From Bacillus salacetis (GTDB taxonomy: Bacteria > Bacillota > Bacilli > Bacillales > Bacillaceae_B), in assembly GCF_003581585.1 (NCBI RefSeq), contig NZ_QXIR01000037.1, forward strand, positions 1-53,109: DNA of 53,109 nt, read 5' to 3'. The notes under the pieces were generated by a model that had not been told where the DNA came from, made no database searches, and saw nothing but the letters and a program-made list of their open reading frames with translations. Below are positions 1 through 7,163 of this stretch, in pieces. The position numbers and the translations under genes are program-made. Numbering within the stretch: position 1 is the first letter of the stretch; the number at the start of each line of letters is the position of its first letter.

Positions 1-49
1 GGATACGGGAGGAGAGGTTTTTTTCACAAGTTTCGGGCTGTACTCACTT

Positions 50-1183
50 CTAAGGTTTGAGCACGACTTTAATACAGTCATCTTCATGATCATTGAACAT
101 TTTATAGGCATCCGCAGCTTGGTCCATCGGCATGATGTGGGTGATGATTTCCGTTGGGTTAAGCTCGGCTGAGGTGATTTTTTCAAAGAGTTCCGGCATG
201 TAGTGGACAACTGGAGCCTGTCCCATTTTCAAAGTAACATTCCGTTCAAAGAAATTTCCAAGCGGGAACATGTTGTACATCATTCCATAAACACCGGTAA
301 GCTGCACGGTACCAAATTTACGGACGGCATCTTTGGCGATGTTGATGGCACTTAACGTTCCGCCCTGCAGCTTCAATTTTTGCTCGACTTTCTCAATCGC
401 ATTCTTTTCTCCGTCCATACCGACGCAGTCTATGACAATATCGGCGCCGCCTTTGGTCACTTCTTTCAAATGCTGGCCCATTTCCTTGAATTCATCAAAG
501 TTGAAGACTTCGACATTGTTGTTTTGCTTCGCTTTTTGCAGGCGGTACGGCAGGTTATCGACCGCGATCACCCTTCCGGCCCCTTTCATCCAGGCGAATT
601 TCTGCGCCATCAATCCGATGGGACCGCAGCCAAGGACGATGACCGTATCTCCCGGCTTCATACCGGAATGCTCGACGCTCCAATAGGCAGTCGGCAATAC
701 GTCAGACATGAACAACAGTGCTTCATCTGCTAAATCGCAGGATTCAGGCACCTTGAACGGCATGGCATTTCCAAAAGGAACACGTAAATATTCCGCCTGC
801 CCTCCAGGATGATTTCCATATTGTTCAGTATAACCGAAGTAACCTCCTGTATCTTTATGAGGGTTGGAATTATCACATTGGCTTTCCATATCATGCTGGC
901 AATAAAAGCAGTGTCCGCAGGAAACATTGAACGGCAGGACGACTCTGTCGCCTTTTTTTACTCTGGTAACATCCGGCCCGGTTTCCTCGACAATCCCCAT
1001 CGGCTCATGTCCGATGATATACCCTGGTCTCAGCGGCAGGTTTCCTTGATACAAGTGAAGGTCAGATCCGCAAATTGCTGTTGAAGTGATCTTGACAATG
1101 ATGTCATCTGGCTTCTGGATTTTCGGGTCTTCTACCTCTTTGACTTGAATGTCTTTCGATCCCTGGTAAGTTACAGCTCTCAT
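50..1183 (-). CDS. Zinc-dependent alcohol dehydrogenase (glutathione-independent formaldehyde dehydrogenase-like)
   Basis: A 377-residue medium-chain dehydrogenase expected to oxidise an alcohol or aldehyde with NAD in the cytosol. Visible: catalytic-zinc region CGSD near residue 38 and GHEPMG near 59, a structural-zinc cluster of four cysteines (CGHCFYCQHDMESQC, about residues 89-103), and a Rossmann segment VIVLGCGPIGLMAQ near 182. The long insert between the zinc lobe and Rossmann fold and the C-terminal IKVVLKP resemble the FdhA/AdhB-like branch found in Bacillus. The ATG follows an AGGAGG-type site (minus strand, about 1190). It is transcribed alone, divergent from the DoxX gene. A 13-bp palindrome lies in its promoter region (1230-1242). 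Substrate cannot be told from sequence. Confidence 0.85.
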   Translation of the reverse strand: MRAVTYQGSKDIQVKEVEDPKIQKPDDIIVKITSTAICGSDLHLYQGNLPLRPGYIIGHEPMGIVEETGPDVTRVKKGDRVVLPFNVSCGHCFYCQHDMESQCDNSNPHKDTGGYFGYTEQYGNHPGGQAEYLRVPFGNAMPFKVPESCDLADEALLFMSDVLPTAYWSVEHSGMKPGDTVIVLGCGPIGLMAQKFAWMKGAGRVIAVDNLPYRLQKAKQNNNVEVFNFDEFKEMGQHLKEVTKGGADIVIDCVGMDGEKNAIEKVEQKLKLQGGTLSAINIAKDAVRKFGTVQLTGVYGMMYNMFPLGNFFERNVTLKMGQAPVVHYMPELFEKITSAELNPTEIITHIMPMDQAADAYKMFNDHEDDCIKVVLKP

Positions 1184-1229
1184 TTTCAGCCTCCTAATAT
1201 TGGAATATAAATCATATACCCATGACTGA

Positions 1230-1242
1230 CAGAATTATTCTG
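1230..1242. promoter_or_regulatory. Palindromic operator candidate upstream of the alcohol dehydrogenase
   Basis: CAGAATTATTCTG is a 6-1-6 perfect palindrome, 47 bp upstream of the dehydrogenase start. It is the right size for a repressor site, but I cannot assign the regulator. It differs from the Fur, Zur and Rex sites elsewhere in this window. Confidence 0.3.
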
Positions 1243-1322
1243 ACTATTGTAAATGTATAATTTTTCTATTTTTTATACCACTCCCTTTTTAAAATTTAAA
1301 TGTGAAAGATCTGTGAAAACCG

Positions 1323-1351
1323 TTGCCAATATGGATTAACGGGAGTATATT
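1323..1351 (+). promoter_or_regulatory. Sigma-A-type promoter of the DoxX gene
   Basis: TTGCCA (1323-1328), a 17-bp spacer, then TATATT (1346-1351) just upstream of the first Rex-like box. This predicts a start of transcription near 1358 and an untranslated leader of about 130 nt. Confidence 0.5.
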
Positions 1352-1368
1352 ATAAGTGTAGAGAGTAA

Positions 1369-1382
1369 GTGAAATACTTCAC
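1369..1382. promoter_or_regulatory. Rex-like redox operator 1
   Basis: GTGAA-ATAC-TTCAC followed by AA matches the core of the Rex box (TTGTGAA-N4-TTCACAA). It lies just downstream of the predicted transcription start, where a bound repressor would block elongation. Rex senses the NADH/NAD ratio in Gram-positive bacteria. Confidence 0.6.
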
Positions 1383-1450
1383 AAAATTAACACTCTCTAA
1401 GATAGTTAAAAAAGCTGGCCGGCTTTATCTCAAATTTTTTTAATTGCTTA

Positions 1451-1467
1451 TGTGAAATACTTCACAA
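1451..1467. promoter_or_regulatory. Rex-like redox operator 2
   Basis: TGTGAA-ATAC-TTCACAA has the same 14-bp core as the box 83 bp upstream and a better flank match to the Rex consensus. It ends 4 bp before the AAGGAG ribosome binding site of the DoxX gene. Two identical cores bracket the leader, so repression may involve both. Confidence 0.65.
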
Positions 1468-1486
1468 TTATAAGGAGATGTTTAAA

Positions 1487-2005
1487 ATGAGATGGTGGAA
1501 AACTCCCCAGGCTGCAACATTATGGACTGTATTAAGAATATGGCTCGGTATTCAATGGCTTGAAGCCGGCTTTCACAAACTGACTGATGGATTTGATACC
1601 ACCGGATTCCTGCAAGGAGCAATTGCCAAAGCAGGCGGAGATCACCCGGCGGTTCAGGGCTGGTATGCAGGATTCCTTGAAAATGCCGCTCTCCCAAACG
1701 CAGAACTCTTCAATACCCTCATCCCTTGGGGCGAAGTATTGGTCGGTGTTGGATTGATCCTCGGAGCAGCGACAATCCCGGCACTGCTTGCAGGGGCATT
1801 CATGAACTTGAATTTCCTGATGGCAGGCACAGTAAGCACCAACCCTATCCTTTTCACAGCAGCCATCATCCTTCTGTTCACCGGTGCCGGAGCTTACTGC
1901 TTCGGGGTGGATAGATTCGCTATTCCATTCATTAAGAATGTTATGGCCGCTAAAAAAGCACGAAAACAAGATGAAATTAAACGCAAACATGCTGTGCTTC
2001 ATTGA
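1487..2005 (+). CDS. DoxX-family membrane protein
   Basis: A small integral membrane protein (about 172 residues) of the DoxX/DoxD superfamily. Visible: an N-terminal amphipathic segment, the family-type LRIWLGIQWLEAGFHKL stretch, and three further hydrophobic segments (about 80-105, 108-130, 135-155). The C-terminus is basic, as expected for the cytoplasmic side. DoxX relatives are linked to quinone/thiosulfate redox chemistry or oxidative stress, but the exact role is unknown. An ATG at 1478 directly abuts AAGGAG (1472-1477). The ATG at 1487 has 9-nt spacing and is preferred. It is followed by a terminator and flanked upstream by two Rex-like boxes, suggesting induction at high NADH or low oxygen. 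Confidence 0.8.
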   Translation: MRWWKTPQAATLWTVLRIWLGIQWLEAGFHKLTDGFDTTGFLQGAIAKAGGDHPAVQGWYAGFLENAALPNAELFNTLIPWGEVLVGVGLILGAATIPALLAGAFMNLNFLMAGTVSTNPILFTAAIILLFTGAGAYCFGVDRFAIPFIKNVMAAKKARKQDEIKRKHAVLH

Positions 2006-2057
2006 TAAATATCAATCTAAGTGAAGATTAAATAAACAAACAGTATTCATATCGAGA

Positions 2058-2102
2058 AACAGCACACCTTCCTCTTAACCATGAAGATTGTGCTGTTTTT
2101 TT
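2058..2102 (+). terminator. Rho-independent terminator after the DoxX gene
   Basis: AACAGCACA and TGTGCTGTT form the stem, followed by a run of T. Confidence 0.8.
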
Positions 2103-2187
2103 ATATTCTATTCTAACCTTGAAAGTCGATACTGGAGTACCGGACTTCATTTCCTTTAATTACCTGCTGACTAATTTCCCTTCCCGG

Positions 2188-2213
2188 GTTTTCGTTCACG
2201 GACATTTGGGTAT
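2188..2213 (+). promoter_or_regulatory. Sigma-B-like promoter of the cyanophycin operon
   Basis: GTTTTC (2188-2193), a 14-bp spacer, then GGGTAT (2208-2213). This is close to the Bacillus sigma-B consensus (GTTTAA, 12-15 bp, GGGTAT), with a perfect -10. The predicted leader is about 40 nt. No competing sigma-A promoter is obvious in this gap. Confidence 0.55.
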
Positions 2214-2260
2214 ATATCCTTTGCTTTTATTAGAATTTTTTTACAGGAAAGGTGAAAAAA

Positions 2261-3070
2261 ATGCCAGTTGGGGAACTGCTTATAATCGGAGGGAATGAAG
2301 AAAAGTACAAAGGGTTATCGATTTTGGGAACATTCGCTGAACTTGTAAAGAGGAAAACAGGCAAGGTGGGAATCCTGCCTGCTGCCTCAAGGATTCAGGA
2401 AGAAGTAGGAGGAAACTACAGTGATATTTTCGCTGATCTCGGCATTGAAGATTCCGTGGTGATTTCCATTACAGATAGAAAGGATGCCCACTTACCGGAG
2501 TTAAGAGACGCTTTGGAGGGAATGTCCGCCCTTTTCATTACCGGCGGTGATCAATCCTTGCTGGCTGAGAGAGTTGAAGGCACACCGTTCCATCAATCCC
2601 TTCTCCGGAAGTGGGAAGATGGAATGATTCTTGCCGGTACCAGTGCAGGTGCTTCGATCATGGGCAAGGAAATGATTGTTTCCTCCAAAATCAAACTCCA
2701 TGATGACACACTGAAGGTTTTTATGGGCAGGGGATTCGGCATTTTGGAAGACCTGATCATCGACCAGCATTTTTCCCAGCGGGGAAGATTCGGAAGGTTG
2801 ATAGGGGCAATGGCTGAAATGCCGGACAAAATCGGGATTGGTATTGACGAGAACACCGCCATACTGCTTAGAGGGGATGAATTCATTGTACTGGGAGAAC
2901 ATCAGGTGTTCGTCATAGATGGTCAGGACGGCAAGGTGTTCAAACCGGAAGTTCCAGAAGAAAGCAGTGAATTAACCGCTACAGACTTCAAGCTCCACAC
3001 TTTAAAAGCCGGGTTCAGGTTCAGTCTGGAAACCAAATCTGTCATACATTCTAGCGAAGAGAGGAAATAA
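2261..3070 (+). CDS. cphB: Cyanophycinase
   Basis: Serine peptidase of the S51-like family that cleaves cyanophycin (multi-L-arginyl-poly-L-aspartate) to beta-Asp-Arg dipeptides in the cytosol. Visible: N-terminal LLIIGGNEE, the GGDQSLL loop near residue 96, and the nucleophile elbow GTSAGAS with Ser128. About 269 residues is normal for the family. No signal peptide is seen, fitting an intracellular enzyme. A GTG at 2252 overlaps the AGGAAAGG site. The ATG at 2261 has proper spacing and is preferred. The stop lies 3 nt before the synthetase start, so the polymer's breakdown and synthesis enzymes are made from one message. Confidence 0.9.
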   Translation: MPVGELLIIGGNEEKYKGLSILGTFAELVKRKTGKVGILPAASRIQEEVGGNYSDIFADLGIEDSVVISITDRKDAHLPELRDALEGMSALFITGGDQSLLAERVEGTPFHQSLLRKWEDGMILAGTSAGASIMGKEMIVSSKIKLHDDTLKVFMGRGFGILEDLIIDQHFSQRGRFGRLIGAMAEMPDKIGIGIDENTAILLRGDEFIVLGEHQVFVIDGQDGKVFKPEVPEESSELTATDFKLHTLKAGFRFSLETKSVIHSSEERK

Positions 3071-3073
3071 TCG

Positions 3074-5695
3074 ATGAAAATTAATCGTGTTAGATACTTG
3101 AATGGCCCCAATTACTTCAGCTATAAACCTACCCTGTGGATTGAGCTTGACCTGGAGGAGTATGAATACCAGCCCTCCAATGAAATACCGGGATTCGCCA
3201 AGTCACTGGAAGCCCTTATCCCTTCCCTCCAGACTCATACATGTTCACGCGGTTATGCAGGGGCCTTTATAGAACGGCTGCATGAAGGAACCTGGATGGG
3301 GCATATCCTGGAGCATATCGCCCTTGAACTGCAGCACCTTGCCGGCATTGAAGTTAAGCACGGAAAAACGATAACAAGCCGTAAGAAGGGCATCTACTTT
3401 GTCACTTTTGAATACCAGGAGAAAGAGTCCGGTTTCCACTCCTTTGAAGCAGCCATGGACATCGTTCAGCGGCTCATCAACGGGGAGGATGGGTTTTCCA
3501 TTGAACCATACATAGAGAAAATCTCTTCCCTTTTCTATGAAAATAAACTCGGGCCGAGCACGGAGGCCATTTACAATGCCGCAAAGGAGATGAACATCCC
3601 TGTGGAAAGGATCGGCAGCCAAAGCATATTGCGGTTAGGTAATGGATACAGGCAAAAGTCTGTCCAGGCCACCATCACCAGCCAAACCTCCCATCTGGCT
3701 GTGGAAAATGCCTGTGATAAAGAAGCGGCCAAAATGATCCTTTCAGCAGCAGGACTGCCTGTGCCAAAAGGGGAAACGGCTCAGACCAAGGAAGAAATCT
3801 TCTCAGCTGCGGACAGAATCGGCTATCCCCTTGTGCTCAAGCCCCTTCGTGGACGGCAGGGAAGAGGGGTCATCACCAACATCAGGACAAGAGAAGAACT
3901 ATTCAACGCCCTCTGCTGCCTGGAGCAGGAAGAAAATGAGTTGATCATTGAACGTTATTTTGAAGGAAGCGATTACCGCCTGCTCGTCATAGATAACGAA
4001 TTGAAGGCAGCAAGCCTGCGTACCCCTCCTCTGCTCATCGGTAACGGGAAAGATACGATAGAAAAATTGATACAATCAGAGAATCAAAACTCACTGCGCG
4101 GGGCGGGACATGAAAAACCCATGACAAAGATACCGCTGAATGACACCGTGAGATGCTTCCTGGAAAGCCAGGGATTGTCATTCCAATCCGTCCTGGAAAA
4201 AGGACAGGTCATACAAGCTGTGGGAAGCGCCAATCTTTCTACAGGGGGACAGGCAGTCGATGTGACAGACGAGGTCCACCCGACCATAAAGGATATAGCT
4301 GAAGAGGCAGCGGCGGCAATCGGATTGGATATTGCGGGAATTGATATCATCTGCCCTGATATCACGAAACCTTTCAACCCGGAAACCACTGCCATATTGG
4401 AAGTGAATGCAGCGCCCGGAATCAGGATGCATCTTCACCCGGGCAGAGGACAAAAAAGGGATGTCGGGAAAGATATTGTCCGCTACTTATTCAAAGACCG
4501 GACCGAGGCAGCCATTCCGGTCATTTCCATTACAGGTACGAATGGAAAAACCACAACTACAAGGCTTGTAAAACATTTACTTGAAGGGAGCGGCCTGACT
4601 GTCGGAATGACAAACTCAGATGGTGTATACATCGGGGAAAAACAAATTGATAAAGGCGACTGCAGCGGCCCCATCAGTGCACGGAAAGTCCTTGGCAGCC
4701 CCAAGACAGATATAGCTGTCCTCGAAACGGCAAGGGGCGGTATCCTTCGGGAAGGCCTTGCTTTCCGCCATTGTGACGTGGGAATCGTCACAAACGTCAG
4801 CGAGGATCATTTAGGGCTTGATGGAATCGAGACATTTGAACAGTTGGTGAAGTTGAAAAGGCTGATTCCAGAAGTGGTCATTGAAGGCGGGTACTGCATC
4901 TTGAATGCCGATGACGAAGAAACGGCCAAAATGGCTGCTTATACAAAAGGGACGGTTATCTATACTTCCTTGGATGAATGGAATCACTATATACAAAGCG
5001 CCATTCTGAATGAAGAAACTGCCTGGTATGTAGATACTGAAGGAATGATCATTTACAGCTGCAAAGGAGTTCAACAGCCATTTCTCCCGGCAGCTGAGAT
5101 ACCTGTCACCCTTGCAGGAACAGCCAGACATAACATCTCCAACCTGCTGCAGGCGTTGGCGGCTGCCCACTCCCAAGGGGCAGGGTTTGAGGAATTAAAG
5201 GAGAGGGCACTGTCCTTCAAGCCGGATTCACTTCATTCCCGCGGCCGATTCAATCGGACCAGTATTCTCGGAAGGGAAATCCTGGTGGACTATGCTCATA
5301 ATCAGGCCGGCCTCAGAGCCATTTATGAAGCGGTCGATCATATGAAACGCAGCCGGACCATCACTGTCATTTCAGCAGCCGGCGATAGACAGGATGATGC
5401 CATCCGGGCAATGGTCCAAATCGCCGCCGCTAATTCCTCCTTTCTGATCATCAAGGAAGATAAGGACTTACGGGGAAGGCTGCCTGAAGAAGTCCCCGCC
5501 ATCATGCTCGAGGAGGCTGAAAATTATGGGACACCTTCATCCGTGGTCCTGGATGAAGCAGATGCCTATCAATTTGCTTGGGAGCAATCCCGTGGAGGGG
5601 ATTTGCTGTTATTTCTTTATGAATCTATTGAAACAACTGAAAAATTCATTGATAGATTGCAAGATTCCAAACTTTTCAGTGATGCGACTGAATGA
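3074..5695 (+). CDS. cphA: Cyanophycin synthetase
   Basis: ATP-dependent ligase that builds cyanophycin, adding Asp to the backbone and Arg to side chains. At 873 residues it has full CphA1 length and all three parts. The N-terminal domain contains HLLEH-like GHILEHIALELQHLAG near residue 76. An ATP-grasp domain follows at about 215-480 (YPLVLKPLRGRQGRG; EVNAAPGIRMHLHP). The Mur-ligase-like domain starts at the P-loop ITGTNGKTTTT near residue 487, with a later VDYAHNQAGL motif. Polymerisation may need a primer. It sits directly behind cyanophycinase with 3-nt spacing. The polymer is a nitrogen, carbon and energy store. No isoaspartyl dipeptidase gene is in the window. Confidence 0.93.
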   Translation: MKINRVRYLNGPNYFSYKPTLWIELDLEEYEYQPSNEIPGFAKSLEALIPSLQTHTCSRGYAGAFIERLHEGTWMGHILEHIALELQHLAGIEVKHGKTITSRKKGIYFVTFEYQEKESGFHSFEAAMDIVQRLINGEDGFSIEPYIEKISSLFYENKLGPSTEAIYNAAKEMNIPVERIGSQSILRLGNGYRQKSVQATITSQTSHLAVENACDKEAAKMILSAAGLPVPKGETAQTKEEIFSAADRIGYPLVLKPLRGRQGRGVITNIRTREELFNALCCLEQEENELIIERYFEGSDYRLLVIDNELKAASLRTPPLLIGNGKDTIEKLIQSENQNSLRGAGHEKPMTKIPLNDTVRCFLESQGLSFQSVLEKGQVIQAVGSANLSTGGQAVDVTDEVHPTIKDIAEEAAAAIGLDIAGIDIICPDITKPFNPETTAILEVNAAPGIRMHLHPGRGQKRDVGKDIVRYLFKDRTEAAIPVISITGTNGKTTTTRLVKHLLEGSGLTVGMTNSDGVYIGEKQIDKGDCSGPISARKVLGSPKTDIAVLETARGGILREGLAFRHCDVGIVTNVSEDHLGLDGIETFEQLVKLKRLIPEVVIEGGYCILNADDEETAKMAAYTKGTVIYTSLDEWNHYIQSAILNEETAWYVDTEGMIIYSCKGVQQPFLPAAEIPVTLAGTARHNISNLLQALAAAHSQGAGFEELKERALSFKPDSLHSRGRFNRTSILGREILVDYAHNQAGLRAIYEAVDHMKRSRTITVISAAGDRQDDAIRAMVQIAAANSSFLIIKEDKDLRGRLPEEVPAIMLEEAENYGTPSSVVLDEADAYQFAWEQSRGGDLLLFLYESIETTEKFIDRLQDSKLFSDATE

Positions 5696-5744
5696 TCTGC
5701 TGAGCTGGAAGACAGAACTGTACCTATTGTGGTAAAGCATTGAA

Positions 5745-5791
5745 AAAAAGCCATCCGCCTCCTCCATTAATGGCAGGGCAGATGGCTTTTT
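5745..5791. terminator. Bidirectional terminator between cphA and rpmG
   Basis: AAAAAGCCATC (5745-5755) pairs with GATGGCTTTTT (5781-5791). The A and T tracts serve the convergent transcripts from both sides. Confidence 0.8.
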
Positions 5792-5810
5792 CACTTGCAA
5801 ACTTCCAGGG

Positions 5811-5960
5811 TTATTTTGTTTCTCTATGCAGGGTCCGCCTTCTCAAACGCGGGCAGTACTTCATCAATTCAATGCGGTCCGGATTATTTCGCTTATTTTT
5901 CGTTGTAATGTAGTTTCTGTCTCCTGTTTCCGTGCATGCTAATGTGATCTTGACTCTCAT
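5811..5960 (-). CDS. rpmG: Ribosomal protein L33, zinc-independent (C-minus) form
   Basis: A 49-residue L33: starts [17 protein letters not shown], then [20 protein letters not shown], and ends LHRETK. In zinc-binding L33 each site is CxxC. Here only one cysteine of each pair remains (CTET and CPRL), so the zinc ribbon is lost. Such C-minus paralogues replace the zinc form when zinc is scarce. It lies 39 bp downstream of the zinc-independent S14 gene, in the same direction and probably the same operon, under the Zur-like box at 6297. Confidence 0.9.
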   Translation of the reverse strand: MRVKITLACTETGDRNYITTKNKRNNPDRIELMKYCPRLRRRTLHRETK

Positions 5961-5999
5961 TGTTTGTTCCTCCTGATATAGGCTATAGTATTTTAATGA

Positions 6000-6269
6000 T
6001 TACCAGCTGGACTTCTTAACTCCCGGGATCTGCCCTTTATGTGCAAGCTCTCTGAAGGCAATCCGTGACATTTTGAATTTCCGCAGGTACCCGCGCGGGC
6101 GGCCTGTCACTTCACACCGGTTTTTCAATCGAGTCGGAGATGAGTCTCTTGGCAATTTTTTCAATGCTTCATAATCACCTTTTTCTTTTAATTCCCTCCG
6201 TAATTCTGCGTAACGTTCCACAATTTCCTGGCGTTTTCTTTCTTTTGCCACTTTTGATTTTTTAGCCAT
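6000..6269 (-). CDS. rpsN: Ribosomal protein S14, zinc-independent form
   Basis: An 89-residue S14, the long form that lacks the CxxC zinc ribbon of the 61-residue Bacillus S14 (RpsZ/RpsN1). It carries the classic S14 region [20 protein letters not shown] and the C-terminus [11 protein letters not shown]. In B. subtilis the equivalent gene (yhzA) is repressed by Zur and lets new ribosomes assemble without zinc. A Zur-like 15-mer lies 28 bp upstream of its start. It is followed by C-minus rpmG. Confidence 0.93.
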   Translation of the reverse strand: MAKKSKVAKERKRQEIVERYAELRRELKEKGDYEALKKLPRDSSPTRLKNRCEVTGRPRGYLRKFKMSRIAFRELAHKGQIPGVKKSSW

Positions 6270-6296
6270 TTCTACCTTCCTCTCTATATACTTATT

Positions 6297-6311
6297 ACGT
6301 AATCATTACGA
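6297..6311. promoter_or_regulatory. Zur box upstream of rpsN-rpmG
   Basis: ACGTAATCATTACGA, flanked by ATTT, fits the 7-1-7 Bacillus Zur box (TCGTAAT-N-ATTACGA) with one mismatch. It sits 28 bp before the S14 start, where Zn-Zur would repress. Confidence 0.75.
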
Positions 6312-6328
6312 TTTAAAAATCAAATTTT

Positions 6329-6673
6329 TTAAATGAGTAAAAGGAAACTCATTTCCTTATGGCTGTCCAACTTGAATTGATCAGAGCAGTCGACCCATTC
6401 AACTTTTTTTATTTTTCTTTTCAGTTGCAGGTCTATCTCTGTTTCTATTTCCCGCATAATTTTCATGAGCTGCCCATAAGTCATATTGAAATGTGAAGCT
6501 GCCTGCTTGTGCGGTGTATGCTTTGCCAAAAGCGACATGAACTGTTCCGTTGTTTGCGATTGAGAGGCCAGTTCATCTTCGATTCCTACAACATACTGAT
6601 AGACATCTCTCTTTTGTGATGGAAGGGCGGCAACTATATCCCTTGCCATCATCTCCATTAAATGCTCGTTCAT
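6329..6673 (-). CDS. Hypothetical helical protein within the zinc-independent ribosomal gene cluster
   Basis: A 114-residue protein I do not recognise. It is soluble and predicted all-helical. Residues about 50-85 (KHTPHKQAASHFNMTYGQLM) read like a helix-turn-helix, and a basic stretch follows (KRKIKKVEW). No signal peptide or membrane segment is seen. There is a single cysteine. It is co-directional with rpmE2, starting 22 bp after that stop, so it is probably co-transcribed from the Zur-like box at 6976. Placement suggests a role in zinc starvation or a neighbouring regulator, but this is inference only. Confidence 0.6.
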   Translation of the reverse strand: MNEHLMEMMARDIVAALPSQKRDVYQYVVGIEDELASQSQTTEQFMSLLAKHTPHKQAASHFNMTYGQLMKIMREIETEIDLQLKRKIKKVEWVDCSDQFKLDSHKEMSFLLLI

Positions 6674-6695
6674 ATCCTTCTCTCCCGGATTGTAT

Positions 6696-6950
6696 TTACT
6701 TTGGGCGTTCCATATTATATTTTTTCATGAATCGGTCTGCACGTCCCCCGCGGTCCGCGAATTTTTGGACTCCTGTGTAAAACGGGTGTGTATCAGAACT
6801 TACCTCGACTTTGATCAACGGATAGGTGCCTCCATCTTCCCATTCGATTGACTCGGAAGACCCCATGGTTGAACGTGTTAAGAATTGATAACCGCTGTTT
6901 GTATCCATGAATACTACTTTTTGATAATGTGGATGAATTCCTTTTTTCAT
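6696..6950 (-). CDS. rpmE2: Ribosomal protein L31 type B (zinc-independent)
   Basis: An 84-residue type B L31. The CxxC motif of zinc-binding L31 is absent. Diagnostic segments are [20 protein letters not shown], the central [14 protein letters not shown] and the C-terminal [19 protein letters not shown]. In B. subtilis the homologue YtiA replaces zinc-bound L31 on the ribosome during zinc limitation, releasing zinc. A Zur-like box lies 26 bp upstream, at nearly the same distance as for rpsN. A near-identical paralogue lies at 10575-10835. Confidence 0.93.
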   Translation of the reverse strand: MKKGIHPHYQKVVFMDTNSGYQFLTRSTMGSSESIEWEDGGTYPLIKVEVSSDTHPFYTGVQKFADRGGRADRFMKKYNMERPK

Positions 6951-6975
6951 GACTATACCTCCTAATTTAATTAAA

Positions 6976-6990
6976 ACGTAAACGTTACGA
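6976..6990. promoter_or_regulatory. Zur box upstream of rpmE2
   Basis: ACGTAAACGTTACGA matches the box at 6297 at 13 of 15 positions, in the same orientation and at nearly the same distance from the gene start. Confidence 0.65.
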
Positions 6991-7110
6991 TTTAAATTAT
7001 ATTCATTATTAAACCAGAAACTTATCTGAAATGCAACATTTCAGGCCGATATCTTTAATAACCTTCTTTATGCCTTGTCCCCTGAAGCTTCCCGACTCTT
7101 CCTGGCATTA

Positions 7111-7150
7111 AAAAAGCGGCTATTAACCTTGTGGGGTTAATTGCCGCTTT
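7111..7150 (-). terminator. Terminator of the chemoreceptor gene
   Basis: On the minus strand AAAGCGGC...GCCGCTTTTTT forms a stem extended by an ATTAACC/GGTTAAT arm and ends in T. It lies 13 bp beyond the stop codon. Confidence 0.8.
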
Positions 7151-7163
7151 CTACTTGGAATAA

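Noticed and set aside
333..733. Plus-strand reading frames of about 117 codons inside the alcohol dehydrogenase gene
   Set aside because: They lie antisense to a well-supported enzyme, have no binding site and give no sensible protein.
1300..1322. Third Rex box (TGTGAAAGATCTGTGAAAA near 1301)
   Set aside because: It is a direct, not inverted, repeat of TGTGAAA and does not fit the Rex pattern.
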